Shown one piece after another: positions 1 to 7,143 of a stretch of DNA of 17,806 bases (its first letter is position 1; each line of letters begins with the position of its first letter). Location: assembly GCA_902538695.1 (NCBI GenBank), contig CACBGC010000014.1, forward strand, positions 1 to 17,806. The letters are read 5' to 3'. The position numbers and the translations under genes are program-made. The notes below the pieces were generated by a model. The model did no database searches, was not told the DNA's origin, and was given only the letters and a program-made list of their open reading frames with translations. This DNA is from an uncultured Synechococcaceae cyanobacterium. GTDB lineage: Bacteria; Cyanobacteriota; Cyanobacteriia; PCC-6307; Cyanobiaceae.

Positions 1-1
1 A

Positions 2-592
2 ATATGCATGCATCCAACAGAAGTTTATGTAAAAGTGCCAGGGACAAAACGAAAAGCTGCAGAATTTGTTTCTACAAAAATTATTAGTCCTAGAAATAAC
101 ACCACAGTTACAGAAGTTTATGGAGACATAGATTCAGGAACTTTCACTGAAAAAGGTGGTATTGATTTTCAACTTATAACTGTATTAACTCCTGGTGGTT
201 TAGAGGTGCCATTTGCATTCTCAGCAAAAGATCTTACAGCTGATTTACCTTCATCAATTGAGCCAGGCACTGAGGTTAGTGGTTCAACATTTACACCTAA
301 CTACAGAACTGGTGACTTTCTAGATCCTAAGGCAAGAGCTAAAAATACTGGTGTTGAATATGCTCAAGGTTTAGTTGCATTAGGAGGCGATGATGAAGAA
401 CTTGCAAAAGAAAATATTAAAGTTGATGTAAACGGTACTGGCGTTATTACTCTTTCAATCAACAACGTAGATTCTGACACAGACGAATTTGCTGGTACTT
501 TTGAAGCAATCCAACCTTCAGATACAGATATGGGTTCAAAGGATCCACTTGATGTAAAAATAATTGGGGAGCTTTACGGAAGAAAGGCATAA
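2..592 (+). CDS. psbO: Photosystem II manganese-stabilizing protein PsbO (5' end outside window)
   Basis: This is the C-terminal part of PsbO, the extrinsic lumenal subunit that caps and stabilises the Mn4CaO5 cluster of photosystem II. The frame is open from base 2, so the gene begins upstream and the signal peptide is not visible. The ATG at position 8 is internal: it follows a TGC codon that corresponds to the second conserved PsbO cysteine, in the family pattern Cys-x-x-Pro-Thr. Other PsbO landmarks are the KAAEFVSTK stretch, GGIDFQ, the YRTGDFLDPKARAKNTG region, the GTFEAIQPSDTDMG segment and the ending KIIGELYGRKA. The stop is followed 12 bases later by a GC-rich hairpin with a T run, so psbO transcription probably ends before sat. 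There is little doubt about identity; only the missing 5' end limits description. Confidence 0.96.
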   Translation: MCMHPTEVYVKVPGTKRKAAEFVSTKIISPRNNTTVTEVYGDIDSGTFTEKGGIDFQLITVLTPGGLEVPFAFSAKDLTADLPSSIEPGTEVSGSTFTPNYRTGDFLDPKARAKNTGVEYAQGLVALGGDDEELAKENIKVDVNGTGVITLSINNVDSDTDEFAGTFEAIQPSDTDMGSKDPLDVKIIGELYGRKA

Positions 593-604
593 ATCCTATT
601 CAAG

Positions 605-636
605 AGAAAAAGGGGGTTAGACCCCTCTTTTTTTTT
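605..636 (+). terminator. Rho-independent terminator of psbO
   Basis: An AGGGG arm (611-615) pairs with CCCCT (622-626) around a six-base loop. The stem is followed almost directly by nine T residues (628-636), and the A run upstream can extend the stem. It lies 12 bases past the psbO stop codon and points in the same direction. Confidence 0.85.
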
Positions 637-662
637 CAAAATTTTCTTTATCATTTTTAAAA

Positions 663-1838
663 ATGGAATTACAACAAAAAACTAAAACAGATACTAATGG
701 ACTAATACCGCCTTATGGAGGGGAACTAAAAAATTTAATTATCAAAGATAAAAACCTTAAAAATGAACTTATTTCTAAAGCTACTTATGAGTTTGAATGT
801 AGCGAGAGAAATGCATGCGATGTAGAACTTTTGATGATTGGAGCTTTTTCTCCATTGGAAGGTTTTATGGATGAAAATAACTACAATTCGGTCATTAAAA
901 ATAATAGAAATACAAGCGGGTTGCTTTTTGGCTTGCCTATTGTATTTGATTCAAATAATGAAAAAGTAAAAACTGGAGAGACAATATTACTTACTTATCA
1001 AAAACAAAAAATAGCAGTTTTAGAAGTTAGCTCTAAATGGGAGCCTGACAAATCCTTAGAAGCTGAACTTTGTTATGGTACTAATTCTTTAGATCATCCT
1101 GCTGTTAAGATGATTTTTAACGAGAGAGGTAGATTTTATATAGGAGGAAGAGTTTATGGCTTCGAACTACCAATTAGAGAATTCCCCTGCAAAACCCCTG
1201 AAGAGGTTAGATCTACATTGCCATCAAATCATGATGTAGTTGCATTTCAATGCAGAAATCCAATTCATAGAGCACATTATGAATTATTTACTAATGCCTT
1301 ACTTTCAGATAATGTCTCCTCTAAATCAGTTGTTTTAGTTCATCCAACTTGTGGGCCAACTCAACAAGATGATATTCCTGGAAAAGTTAGATATTTGACC
1401 TACAAAGAATTAGAAGAGGAAATATCTGATGAAAGAATAAAATGGGCTTTTTTACCTTATTCAATGCATATGGCAGGGCCAAGAGAAGCCCTTCAACATA
1501 TGATAATAAGAAGAAATTATGGTTGCACCCACTTTATTATTGGTAGAGATATGGCTGGCTGTAAGTCGTCGTCAACTGGTGAAGATTTTTATGGTCCATA
1601 TGATGCCCAAAATTTTGCGAATAAGTGTGCAGATGAATTGATGATGCAAACTGTTCCTTCAAAAAATTTAGTTTATACGAAGGAAAAAGGGTACATAACA
1701 GCTGAAGAAGCCAAAGAATTTAATTATGAAGTTATGAAACTTAGTGGTACGGAATTTAGAAAGAAATTGAGGAATGGCGAACCAATTCCTGAATGGTTTG
1801 CATTCAAAAGTGTAGTAGATGTTCTAAGAAGCTCTTAA
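663..1838 (+). CDS. sat: Sulfate adenylyltransferase (ATP sulfurylase)
   Basis: ATP sulfurylase activates sulfate by converting ATP and sulfate to adenosine 5'-phosphosulfate and pyrophosphate, the first step of assimilatory sulfate reduction in the cytosol. The 391-residue protein has the N-terminal PUA-like region and then the catalytic nucleotidyltransferase domain. The QxRNPxHxxH motif is at residues 196-205, an MAGPREA segment starts near 270, and a GRD-x-AG motif is at 294-299. There is no APS-kinase domain, so this is the single-function form. The GRD-x-AG motif reads GRDMAG rather than the common GRDHAG. The gene starts 71 bases after the psbO stop, past the terminator, so it probably has its own promoter. 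No Shine-Dalgarno sequence is visible before the ATG. The ftsH gene follows 46 bases later on the same strand. Confidence 0.96.
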   Translation: MELQQKTKTDTNGLIPPYGGELKNLIIKDKNLKNELISKATYEFECSERNACDVELLMIGAFSPLEGFMDENNYNSVIKNNRNTSGLLFGLPIVFDSNNEKVKTGETILLTYQKQKIAVLEVSSKWEPDKSLEAELCYGTNSLDHPAVKMIFNERGRFYIGGRVYGFELPIREFPCKTPEEVRSTLPSNHDVVAFQCRNPIHRAHYELFTNALLSDNVSSKSVVLVHPTCGPTQQDDIPGKVRYLTYKELEEEISDERIKWAFLPYSMHMAGPREALQHMIIRRNYGCTHFIIGRDMAGCKSSSTGEDFYGPYDAQNFANKCADELMMQTVPSKNLVYTKEKGYITAEEAKEFNYEVMKLSGTEFRKKLRNGEPIPEWFAFKSVVDVLRSS

Positions 1839-1884
1839 TATTGTTTTATTATTAGTATTATAGATTTATTAAAGATTTTTTATC

Positions 1885-3738
1885 GTGAACAAACGTTTCA
1901 GAAACGTAGGACTTTATGTCCTAGCTGTCATTACTGTAATTTTCATTGGTACTTCAGTTTTTGATAAACCTAGTACTGAAAGTTCTACAAAGACTTTGAG
2001 ATATAGTGATTTTATAGAGGCAGTTCAAGATAAAGAAATCAGTAGAGTCTTAATATCTCCAGATAATGCAACAGCTCAAGTTGTAGAAAATGATGGGAGC
2101 AGGTCTGAGGTCAATTTAGCCCCTGACAAAGATTTATTAAAAATTCTGACTGAGAATAATGTAGATATAGCTGTAACTCCTACAAAATTAGCCAATCCAT
2201 GGCAACAGGCTTTAAGTAGCTTGATCTTCCCAGTACTTTTAATTGGAGGGTTATTTTTTCTTTTCAGAAGATCCCAAAGTGGTAATGCTGGAGGTGGTAA
2301 CCCTGCCATGAGTTTTGGAAAGAGCAAAGCTAGACTTCAAATGGAACCATCTACACAAGTAACCTTTTCAGATGTTGCTGGTGTAGAAGGTGCAAAATTA
2401 GAACTTACAGAAGTTGTAGATTTTCTTAAGAGCCCAGATAGATTTACTGCAGTTGGAGCAAAAATTCCAAAAGGAGTTCTTCTTGTTGGTCCTCCTGGTA
2501 CTGGAAAAACACTTTTAGCTAAAGCAGTAGCTGGAGAGGCAGGGGTACCTTTTTTCTCAATATCTGGTTCAGAATTTGTAGAAATGTTTGTTGGGGTTGG
2601 AGCTAGTAGAGTTAGAGATCTTTTTGAACAAGCTAAAAAGAATGCCCCTTGTATTGTATTCATTGACGAAATAGATGCAGTCGGAAGACAAAGAGGTGCT
2701 GGTATGGGCGGAGGAAATGATGAAAGAGAACAAACATTAAATCAACTTTTAACCGAAATGGATGGTTTTGAAGGTAATTCAGGAATAATAATAGTTGCTG
2801 CAACCAATAGACCTGATGTCTTAGATTCAGCTTTAATGCGTCCTGGAAGATTTGATAGACAGGTAACAGTTGACCGACCAGATTATGCTGGAAGATTGCA
2901 AATATTAAATGTTCATGCTAAAGATAAAACCCTCTCAAAGGACGTTGATTTAGATAAAGTTGCCAGAAGAACACCAGGATTTACTGGCGCAGATTTAGCT
3001 AACCTTTTAAATGAAGCAGCAATACTAGCAGCAAGAAAAGATTTAGATAAAGTAAGTAACGATGAAGTCGGTGATGCCATTGAAAGAGTTATGGCTGGCC
3101 CAGAAAAGAAAGATAGAGTCATCAGTGATAAGAAAAAAGAATTAGTTGCTTATCACGAAGCTGGTCATGCACTAGTTGGAGCATTAATGCCTGATTATGA
3201 TCCAGTAGCAAAAGTCTCAATCATTCCAAGAGGTCAAGCTGGGGGGCTAACCTTCTTTACTCCAAGCGAAGAAAGAATGGAATCAGGCCTTTACTCTCGT
3301 TCTTACCTTCAAAATCAAATGGCTGTAGCTCTTGGCGGAAGAGTTGCTGAAGAAATAGTCTATGGCGAAGAAGAGGTAACAACTGGAGCTTCAAATGATT
3401 TACAACAAGTTGCCAATGTAGCAAGACAAATGATCACTAAATTCGGTATGAGTGACAAAATAGGTCCAGTCGCTCTAGGTCAATCTCAAGGTGGAATGTT
3501 TCTCGGAAGAGATATGAGTTCTACAAGAGATTTCTCTGAAGACACAGCCGCTACAATTGATGTAGAGGTTTCAGAACTTGTTGATGTTGCTTATAAGAGA
3601 GCTACAAAAGTTTTAACAGACAATAGAATTGTTCTTGACGAAATGGCTCAAATGCTAATTGAAAAAGAAACTATAGATACTGAAGATATCCAAGACTTGC
3701 TCAACCGCTCAGAAGTAAAAGTTGCAAACTATATTTAA
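1885..3738 (+). CDS. ftsH: ATP-dependent zinc metalloprotease FtsH
   Basis: FtsH is a membrane-anchored hexameric AAA+ protease. Thylakoid FtsH complexes of cyanobacteria and chloroplasts degrade photodamaged D1 during photosystem II repair. The 617-residue protein starts at a GTG codon. Transmembrane segments lie at about residues 8-25 and 112-127, with a roughly 85-residue lumenal/periplasmic domain between them. Walker A GPPGTGKT is at 202-209, Walker B IVFIDEID at about 257-264, the second region of homology at about 307-327, and the zinc-binding HEAGH motif at 424-428. All catalytic motifs are intact and the length is typical. Cyanobacteria carry several FtsH paralogues. The position between psbO and psbA makes a D1-repair role likely, but paralogue assignment needs a tree. 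The aldolase-like gene follows 20 bases downstream. Confidence 0.97.
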   Translation: MNKRFRNVGLYVLAVITVIFIGTSVFDKPSTESSTKTLRYSDFIEAVQDKEISRVLISPDNATAQVVENDGSRSEVNLAPDKDLLKILTENNVDIAVTPTKLANPWQQALSSLIFPVLLIGGLFFLFRRSQSGNAGGGNPAMSFGKSKARLQMEPSTQVTFSDVAGVEGAKLELTEVVDFLKSPDRFTAVGAKIPKGVLLVGPPGTGKTLLAKAVAGEAGVPFFSISGSEFVEMFVGVGASRVRDLFEQAKKNAPCIVFIDEIDAVGRQRGAGMGGGNDEREQTLNQLLTEMDGFEGNSGIIIVAATNRPDVLDSALMRPGRFDRQVTVDRPDYAGRLQILNVHAKDKTLSKDVDLDKVARRTPGFTGADLANLLNEAAILAARKDLDKVSNDEVGDAIERVMAGPEKKDRVISDKKKELVAYHEAGHALVGALMPDYDPVAKVSIIPRGQAGGLTFFTPSEERMESGLYSRSYLQNQMAVALGGRVAEEIVYGEEEVTTGASNDLQQVANVARQMITKFGMSDKIGPVALGQSQGGMFLGRDMSSTRDFSEDTAATIDVEVSELVDVAYKRATKVLTDNRIVLDEMAQMLIEKETIDTEDIQDLLNRSEVKVANYI

Positions 3739-3758
3739 CGCAGAATTTTAAATTTTTA

Positions 3759-4385
3759 ATGAATAATAAAGAAGATTCTTTTTCGGAGTTCCTGAAAATT
3801 GAATCTTTTTTTTTACTTATAAAACCTGAAGATAATTTTTACTCAAATAACTCTATAAGAAATTCATTTTTTGAAGAATTAGAAAACTTAGTAAAATTAG
3901 GATTAAAGAATATTGAAATAAGTTGGTCTAACAACGAAAATTGGTTCGATTTTGTATCCGATATCAAAATTAAATATCCAAGAATTAATTTAGGCTCTGC
4001 CTCCATAGTTAATAAGCAATCAATAGAAGATTCTTTAAAAATTGGATTAAATTATTCGATGATGAAATTTTGGGATAAAGATCTTTTCAATTATGCGCTT
4101 TCAAAAAATTATTTATTAATTCCTGGAATTAATAATTTAAAAGATCTTAAGGAAGCGATAGATTTAAATTGCAACATTATCAAAATTTACCCAATAAAAA
4201 GAAAAGATAGTTCGATAAATATACTCAACTATAAAAATATTGATTTCATTGCTGCTGGAGGACTATCAATCAATGATTTAAAAACTTATAATTCTTTAGG
4301 GTATAAAGCAGTCGTAATTGGAGATAAAGCTATTAAAAATAAAAAATTTGATCCAAAAATATATGAATGGCTCAAAAATAATTAA
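3759..4385 (+). CDS. Divergent KDPG/KHG aldolase-like protein
   Basis: This 208-residue protein has the (beta/alpha)8 layout of the class I aldolases that cleave 2-keto-3-deoxy-6-phosphogluconate to pyruvate and glyceraldehyde-3-phosphate, the last Entner-Doudoroff step. Visible family landmarks are Glu53 (in NIEIS, matching the catalytic Glu of LEVTLRT in bacterial Eda), a GSAS segment at 79-82 where Eda has GAGT, IPGI at 121-124, KIYP at 142-145 with Lys142 as the expected Schiff-base lysine, and AAGG at 165-168 (TGG in Eda). The Glu-Lys spacing of 89 residues is close to the family's. Changes are clear: the ISPG loop is replaced by MMKFW, and FFPAE becomes IYPIK. It sits 20 bases after ftsH and converges with aroC. 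The fold and class I aldolase family are likely. The substrate is uncertain, so no gene symbol is given. Confidence 0.8.
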   Translation: MNNKEDSFSEFLKIESFFLLIKPEDNFYSNNSIRNSFFEELENLVKLGLKNIEISWSNNENWFDFVSDIKIKYPRINLGSASIVNKQSIEDSLKIGLNYSMMKFWDKDLFNYALSKNYLLIPGINNLKDLKEAIDLNCNIIKIYPIKRKDSSINILNYKNIDFIAAGGLSINDLKTYNSLGYKAVVIGDKAIKNKKFDPKIYEWLKNN

Positions 4386-4419
4386 GTTAAGGATAAATAT
4401 AATTTATTCAACAAAAATA

Positions 4420-5517
4420 CTACTTATTTATTAAGTCACATTGAGCATGATTTAAAAGCAAATGATCAGCAAGTACTAAAGCTACCATAGCGTCAACCAT
4501 GGGAACTGCTCTTGGTAGAACGCATGGATCGTGTCTCCCTTTTGCTTTCATAAGTACTTCTTTACCTTCAGCATTTACTGTTTTCTGTTCTTTCCCGATG
4601 GTTGCTGTAGGTTTAAAAGCTATCTTCATCTCGATATTTTCACCATTACTTATTCCGCCCTGTATACCTCCTGAATTGTTTGATGTTGTTCTTAACTTAG
4701 TAATATCATCAGACTTGATGAAGGCATCATTATGTTCGCTTCCTTTTAAATAAGTTCCAGAGAAACCTGAACCTATTTCAAAGCCTTTCGTGGCGGGCAA
4801 AGACATCAAAGCCTTTGCTAAATCAGCTTCTAATTTATCAAAAACAGGCATTCCAAGTCCAGAGGGAGCATTCCTTACTAGACATTCAATAACACCGCCG
4901 CAAGAGTCTCCTTGACGCTTTAATTCCTTAATTCTCTCGATCATTTCTGTTGATACCTTTTCATCAGGACATCTAACAATATTAGAATCTATTTTTTTGA
5001 GAGAGATCTTCTCTTTATTTATATCAGAATCAATATCATGTATACGCTTTACCCAAGATAGTATTTCAGTGTTACAGAAGGTTTTTAATAATTGTTTTGC
5101 TACAGCACCAGCAGCTACTCTCCCAATTGTTTCTCTAGCAGAGGCTCTTCCACCGCCAGAGCTTGCCTGAATTCCATATTTCAGATGATATGTACCATCT
5201 GCATGAGAAGGTCTAAATACCTGTTCCAAATTATTATAATCTCCTGGTCTTTGATCCTTATTTCTTACCAACATTGCTATTGGAGTTCCAAGTGTTAACC
5301 CTTCCTTTATCCCACTTAATATTTCAATTTTATCTTCTTCATTTCTGGGTGTTGTAATATCACTTTGGCCAGGTCTGCGCCTATCTAATTCATTTTGTAT
5401 CTGATTTTTATCTATCTTTAACTTAGGTGGACATCCATCAAGGATAACTCCTACTGCACCACCATGTGATTCTCCAAAAGTACTAACACGAAAAATTTTT
5501 CCAAAACTACTACTCAT
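4420..5517 (-). CDS. aroC: Chorismate synthase
   Basis: Chorismate synthase converts 5-enolpyruvylshikimate-3-phosphate to chorismate with reduced FMN, the last shikimate-pathway step and the source of aromatic amino acids, folate and quinones. The 365-residue protein carries the N-terminal GESHG signature with the catalytic His18, the central RASARETIGRVAAGAVAK signature and the C-terminal RHDPCVLPRAVPMVDAM signature with its conserved histidine. Length is normal for the bacterial enzyme. The ATG at 5517 gives the standard N-terminus (SFGKIFRVSTFGESHGG). The gene lies downstream of psbA on the same strand, but a strong terminator separates them, so aroC must have a promoter in the 60-base gap before its start. 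Its 3' end converges with the aldolase-like gene, leaving 34 bases between the stops. Confidence 0.97.
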   Translation of the reverse strand: MSSSFGKIFRVSTFGESHGGAVGVILDGCPPKLKIDKNQIQNELDRRRPGQSDITTPRNEEDKIEILSGIKEGLTLGTPIAMLVRNKDQRPGDYNNLEQVFRPSHADGTYHLKYGIQASSGGGRASARETIGRVAAGAVAKQLLKTFCNTEILSWVKRIHDIDSDINKEKISLKKIDSNIVRCPDEKVSTEMIERIKELKRQGDSCGGVIECLVRNAPSGLGMPVFDKLEADLAKALMSLPATKGFEIGSGFSGTYLKGSEHNDAFIKSDDITKLRTTSNNSGGIQGGISNGENIEMKIAFKPTATIGKEQKTVNAEGKEVLMKAKGRHDPCVLPRAVPMVDAMVALVLADHLLLNHAQCDLINK

Positions 5518-5577
5518 AGAAATATCAAATGTTTTATCTATATATAAACATTATATGAAACCAATTGAAAATTAAAC

Positions 5578-5606
5578 AAAAAAAAGCCCCCAAAAAGGGG
5601 GCTTTT
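5578..5606 (-). terminator. Rho-independent terminator of psbA
   Basis: A perfect ten-pair stem joins AAAAGCCCCC (5582-5591) and GGGGGCTTTT (5597-5606) around a five-base loop. Read on the minus strand it ends in a run of eight T residues. It lies 19 bases past the psbA stop and is the strongest terminator in the window, as expected for a very highly transcribed gene. Confidence 0.92.
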
Positions 5607-5625
5607 AAGTTTAAGAACTTTAAGC

Positions 5626-6708
5626 TTAACCGATAGCTGGAGCTGAAAGAGCTACAGTTGTAGACTCAGCTGCTGCTAGATCAAGTGGGAAGTTGTGAGC
5701 ATTACGCTCGTGCATTACTTCCATACCTAGGTTTGCTCTGTTTAGAACGTCACCCCATGTAGGAACAATCTTACCGTTTGCATCAACAACTGACTGGTTG
5801 AAGTTGAAACCGTTAAGGTTGAATGCCATTGTGCAGATACCCATTGAAGTTAACCATACACAAACAACTGGGAATACAGCTAGGAAGAAGTGAAGACTTC
5901 TGCTGTTGTTGAAACTTGCATATTGGAAGATTAAACGACCGAAGTAGCCATGAGCTGCAACGATGTTGTATGTTTCCTCTTCTTGTCCGAACTTGTAACC
6001 ATAGTTCTGAGACTCTGTCTCAGTTGTTTCTCTGATTAGAGATGAAGTAACAAGTGAACCGTGCATAGCTGAGAATAAAGATCCTCCGAACATACCAGCA
6101 ACACCAGCCATATGGAATGGGTGCATAAGAATGTTGTGCTCTGCCTGGAAAACAAACATGAAGTTGAATGTTCCAGAGATACCAAGAGGCATTCCGTCAG
6201 AGAATGAACCTTGACCGAATGGGTATACAAGGAATACTGCGAAAGCTGCTGAAACTGGTGCAGAGTATGCAACACAGATCCAAGGACGCATACCTAAACG
6301 GTATGAAAGCTCCCACTGTCTTCCCATGTATGCTGAGATACCAATTAGGAAGTGGAAAATTACAAGCTGGTAAGGACCACCGTTGTATAACCACTCATCT
6401 ACAGTAGCTGCTTCCCAAATAGGGTAGAAGTGTAGACCAATAGCGTTAGATGAAGGAACAACTGCACCTGAGATGATGTTGTTTCCATATAGGAATGAAC
6501 CAGCAACTGGCTCTCTAATTCCGTCGATGTCTACTGGTGGTGCTGCGATGAATGCAACGATGAAGCAAGCCGCTGCTGTAAGAAGGCATGGAATCATTAA
6601 GACGCCGAACCAACCAACATAAATTCTGTTGTTAGTTGATGTTACCCACTCACAAAACTGTGGCCAACCTTTTAACAGCGAAGAACGCTGCTGCTGAATA
6701 GTTGTCAT
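5626..6708 (-). CDS. psbA: Photosystem II reaction centre protein D1
   Basis: D1 binds the primary charge-separation cofactors and most ligands of the Mn4CaO5 cluster in the thylakoid membrane, and is replaced constantly under light. The 360-residue precursor is one residue out of register with canonical numbering, apparently from an N-terminal insertion. Tyr162 is redox-active Tyr161, Asp171 is Asp170, His191 is His190, His199 is the P680 ligand His198, and His333, Glu334, Asp343 and Ala345 match His332, Glu333, Asp342 and Ala344. CtpA-type cleavage after Ala345 would remove 15 residues. The position equivalent to 130 is Gln (motif GRQW), the residue typical of the D1:1 form. Codon choice is richer in G and C than that of its neighbours, consistent with very high expression. 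The gene is monocistronic, with its own promoter region and a strong terminator. Confidence 0.98.
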   Translation of the reverse strand: MTTIQQQRSSLLKGWPQFCEWVTSTNNRIYVGWFGVLMIPCLLTAAACFIVAFIAAPPVDIDGIREPVAGSFLYGNNIISGAVVPSSNAIGLHFYPIWEAATVDEWLYNGGPYQLVIFHFLIGISAYMGRQWELSYRLGMRPWICVAYSAPVSAAFAVFLVYPFGQGSFSDGMPLGISGTFNFMFVFQAEHNILMHPFHMAGVAGMFGGSLFSAMHGSLVTSSLIRETTETESQNYGYKFGQEEETYNIVAAHGYFGRLIFQYASFNNSRSLHFFLAVFPVVCVWLTSMGICTMAFNLNGFNFNQSVVDANGKIVPTWGDVLNRANLGMEVMHERNAHNFPLDLAAAESTTVALSAPAIG

Positions 6709-6723
6709 GAGTTCGTAAAATAT

Positions 6724-6739
6724 GTCTCTAAAATGAGAC
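6724..6739 (-). promoter_or_regulatory. Stem-loop in the psbA 5' leader
   Basis: Arms GTCTC (6724-6728) and GAGAC (6735-6739) are perfectly complementary around a six-base loop. The element lies 15 bases before the psbA ATG. No Shine-Dalgarno sequence is visible between the hairpin and the ATG. A second, weaker dyad (CGGA 6753-6756 with TCCG 6765-6768) lies just upstream. A leader structure could affect translation or mRNA stability; that is inference. Confidence 0.4.
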
Positions 6740-6776
6740 GAGTAAATAAAAACGGAAAATAAACTCCGCTTGAAAG

Positions 6777-6808
6777 ATTTTAAACCAAAATCGCTAAAAA
6801 TGTGTAAA
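6777..6808 (-). promoter_or_regulatory. psbA: Possible psbA promoter
   Basis: On the minus strand a TAAAAT box (6777-6782) resembles a -10 element, and TTTACA (6803-6808) resembles a -35 element. The 20-base spacer is longer than the usual 16-18, so the -35 assignment is doubtful. This placement would give a leader of about 60 bases containing the stem-loop at 6724-6739. Confidence 0.35.
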
Positions 6809-6897
6809 TATTTTTTCTTTAAGTAAACTTATTTTTTGGAAAACAGGAGAAAACTACTTCCATGTCTTAAGATTTTCTTTGTTATTGAGGATTCAAC

Positions 6898-7026
6898 TTG
6901 GTAATAATCGAATGGCTTCTTAACGGGAAACGATCTAGAGAGGTAGTTTCCTTAAGAGAGGCTAAGCATAGAAGACTGCAATTAGAGGCTTTTGGAGCGG
7001 TTATTTATTGGAGTGAAAGAATTTAG
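6898..7026 (+). CDS. Small 42-residue hypothetical protein next to psbA
   Basis: A 42-codon frame runs from TTG at 6898 to TAG at 7024-7026. A GAGGA Shine-Dalgarno sequence at 6887-6891 lies six bases before the TTG. An in-frame TGA at 6886-6888 leaves TTG as the only plausible start. The G+C content is about 39%, against roughly 15% in the 117 bases downstream, which argues for real coding sequence. The product is basic and amphipathic, starting (M)VIIEWLLNGK, with a central SLREAKHRRLQLEAFGA segment and the ending VIYWSERI. There is no signal peptide or obvious membrane helix. It is transcribed divergently from psbA and converges with the aspartoacylase-family gene. I cannot assign a function. 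The composition suggests a small nucleic-acid- or protein-binding factor, but that is a guess. Confidence 0.72.
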   Translation: MVIIEWLLNGKRSREVVSLREAKHRRLQLEAFGAVIYWSERI

Positions 7027-7143
7027 GTTTTTAAGGTTTAAAAATTAGAAAAAAAAATAAAAGTATTAAATATTAAATAAACTTATCTATTAAATAAAAA
7101 ATTCTTATTAGTTTTCAACGATTTATTGTTCCGGATTCTTAAT

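Noticed and set aside
2076..3122. Three minus-strand open frames inside ftsH
   Set aside because: They lie wholly within a gene with all FtsH motifs, and their products have no recognisable features.
4499..5298. Plus-strand open frames inside aroC
   Set aside because: They are antisense shadows of a complete chorismate synthase gene.
6036..6407. Open frames on both strands inside psbA
   Set aside because: psbA codon bias lowers stop frequency in other frames; the products look like shadows and the D1 protein is intact.
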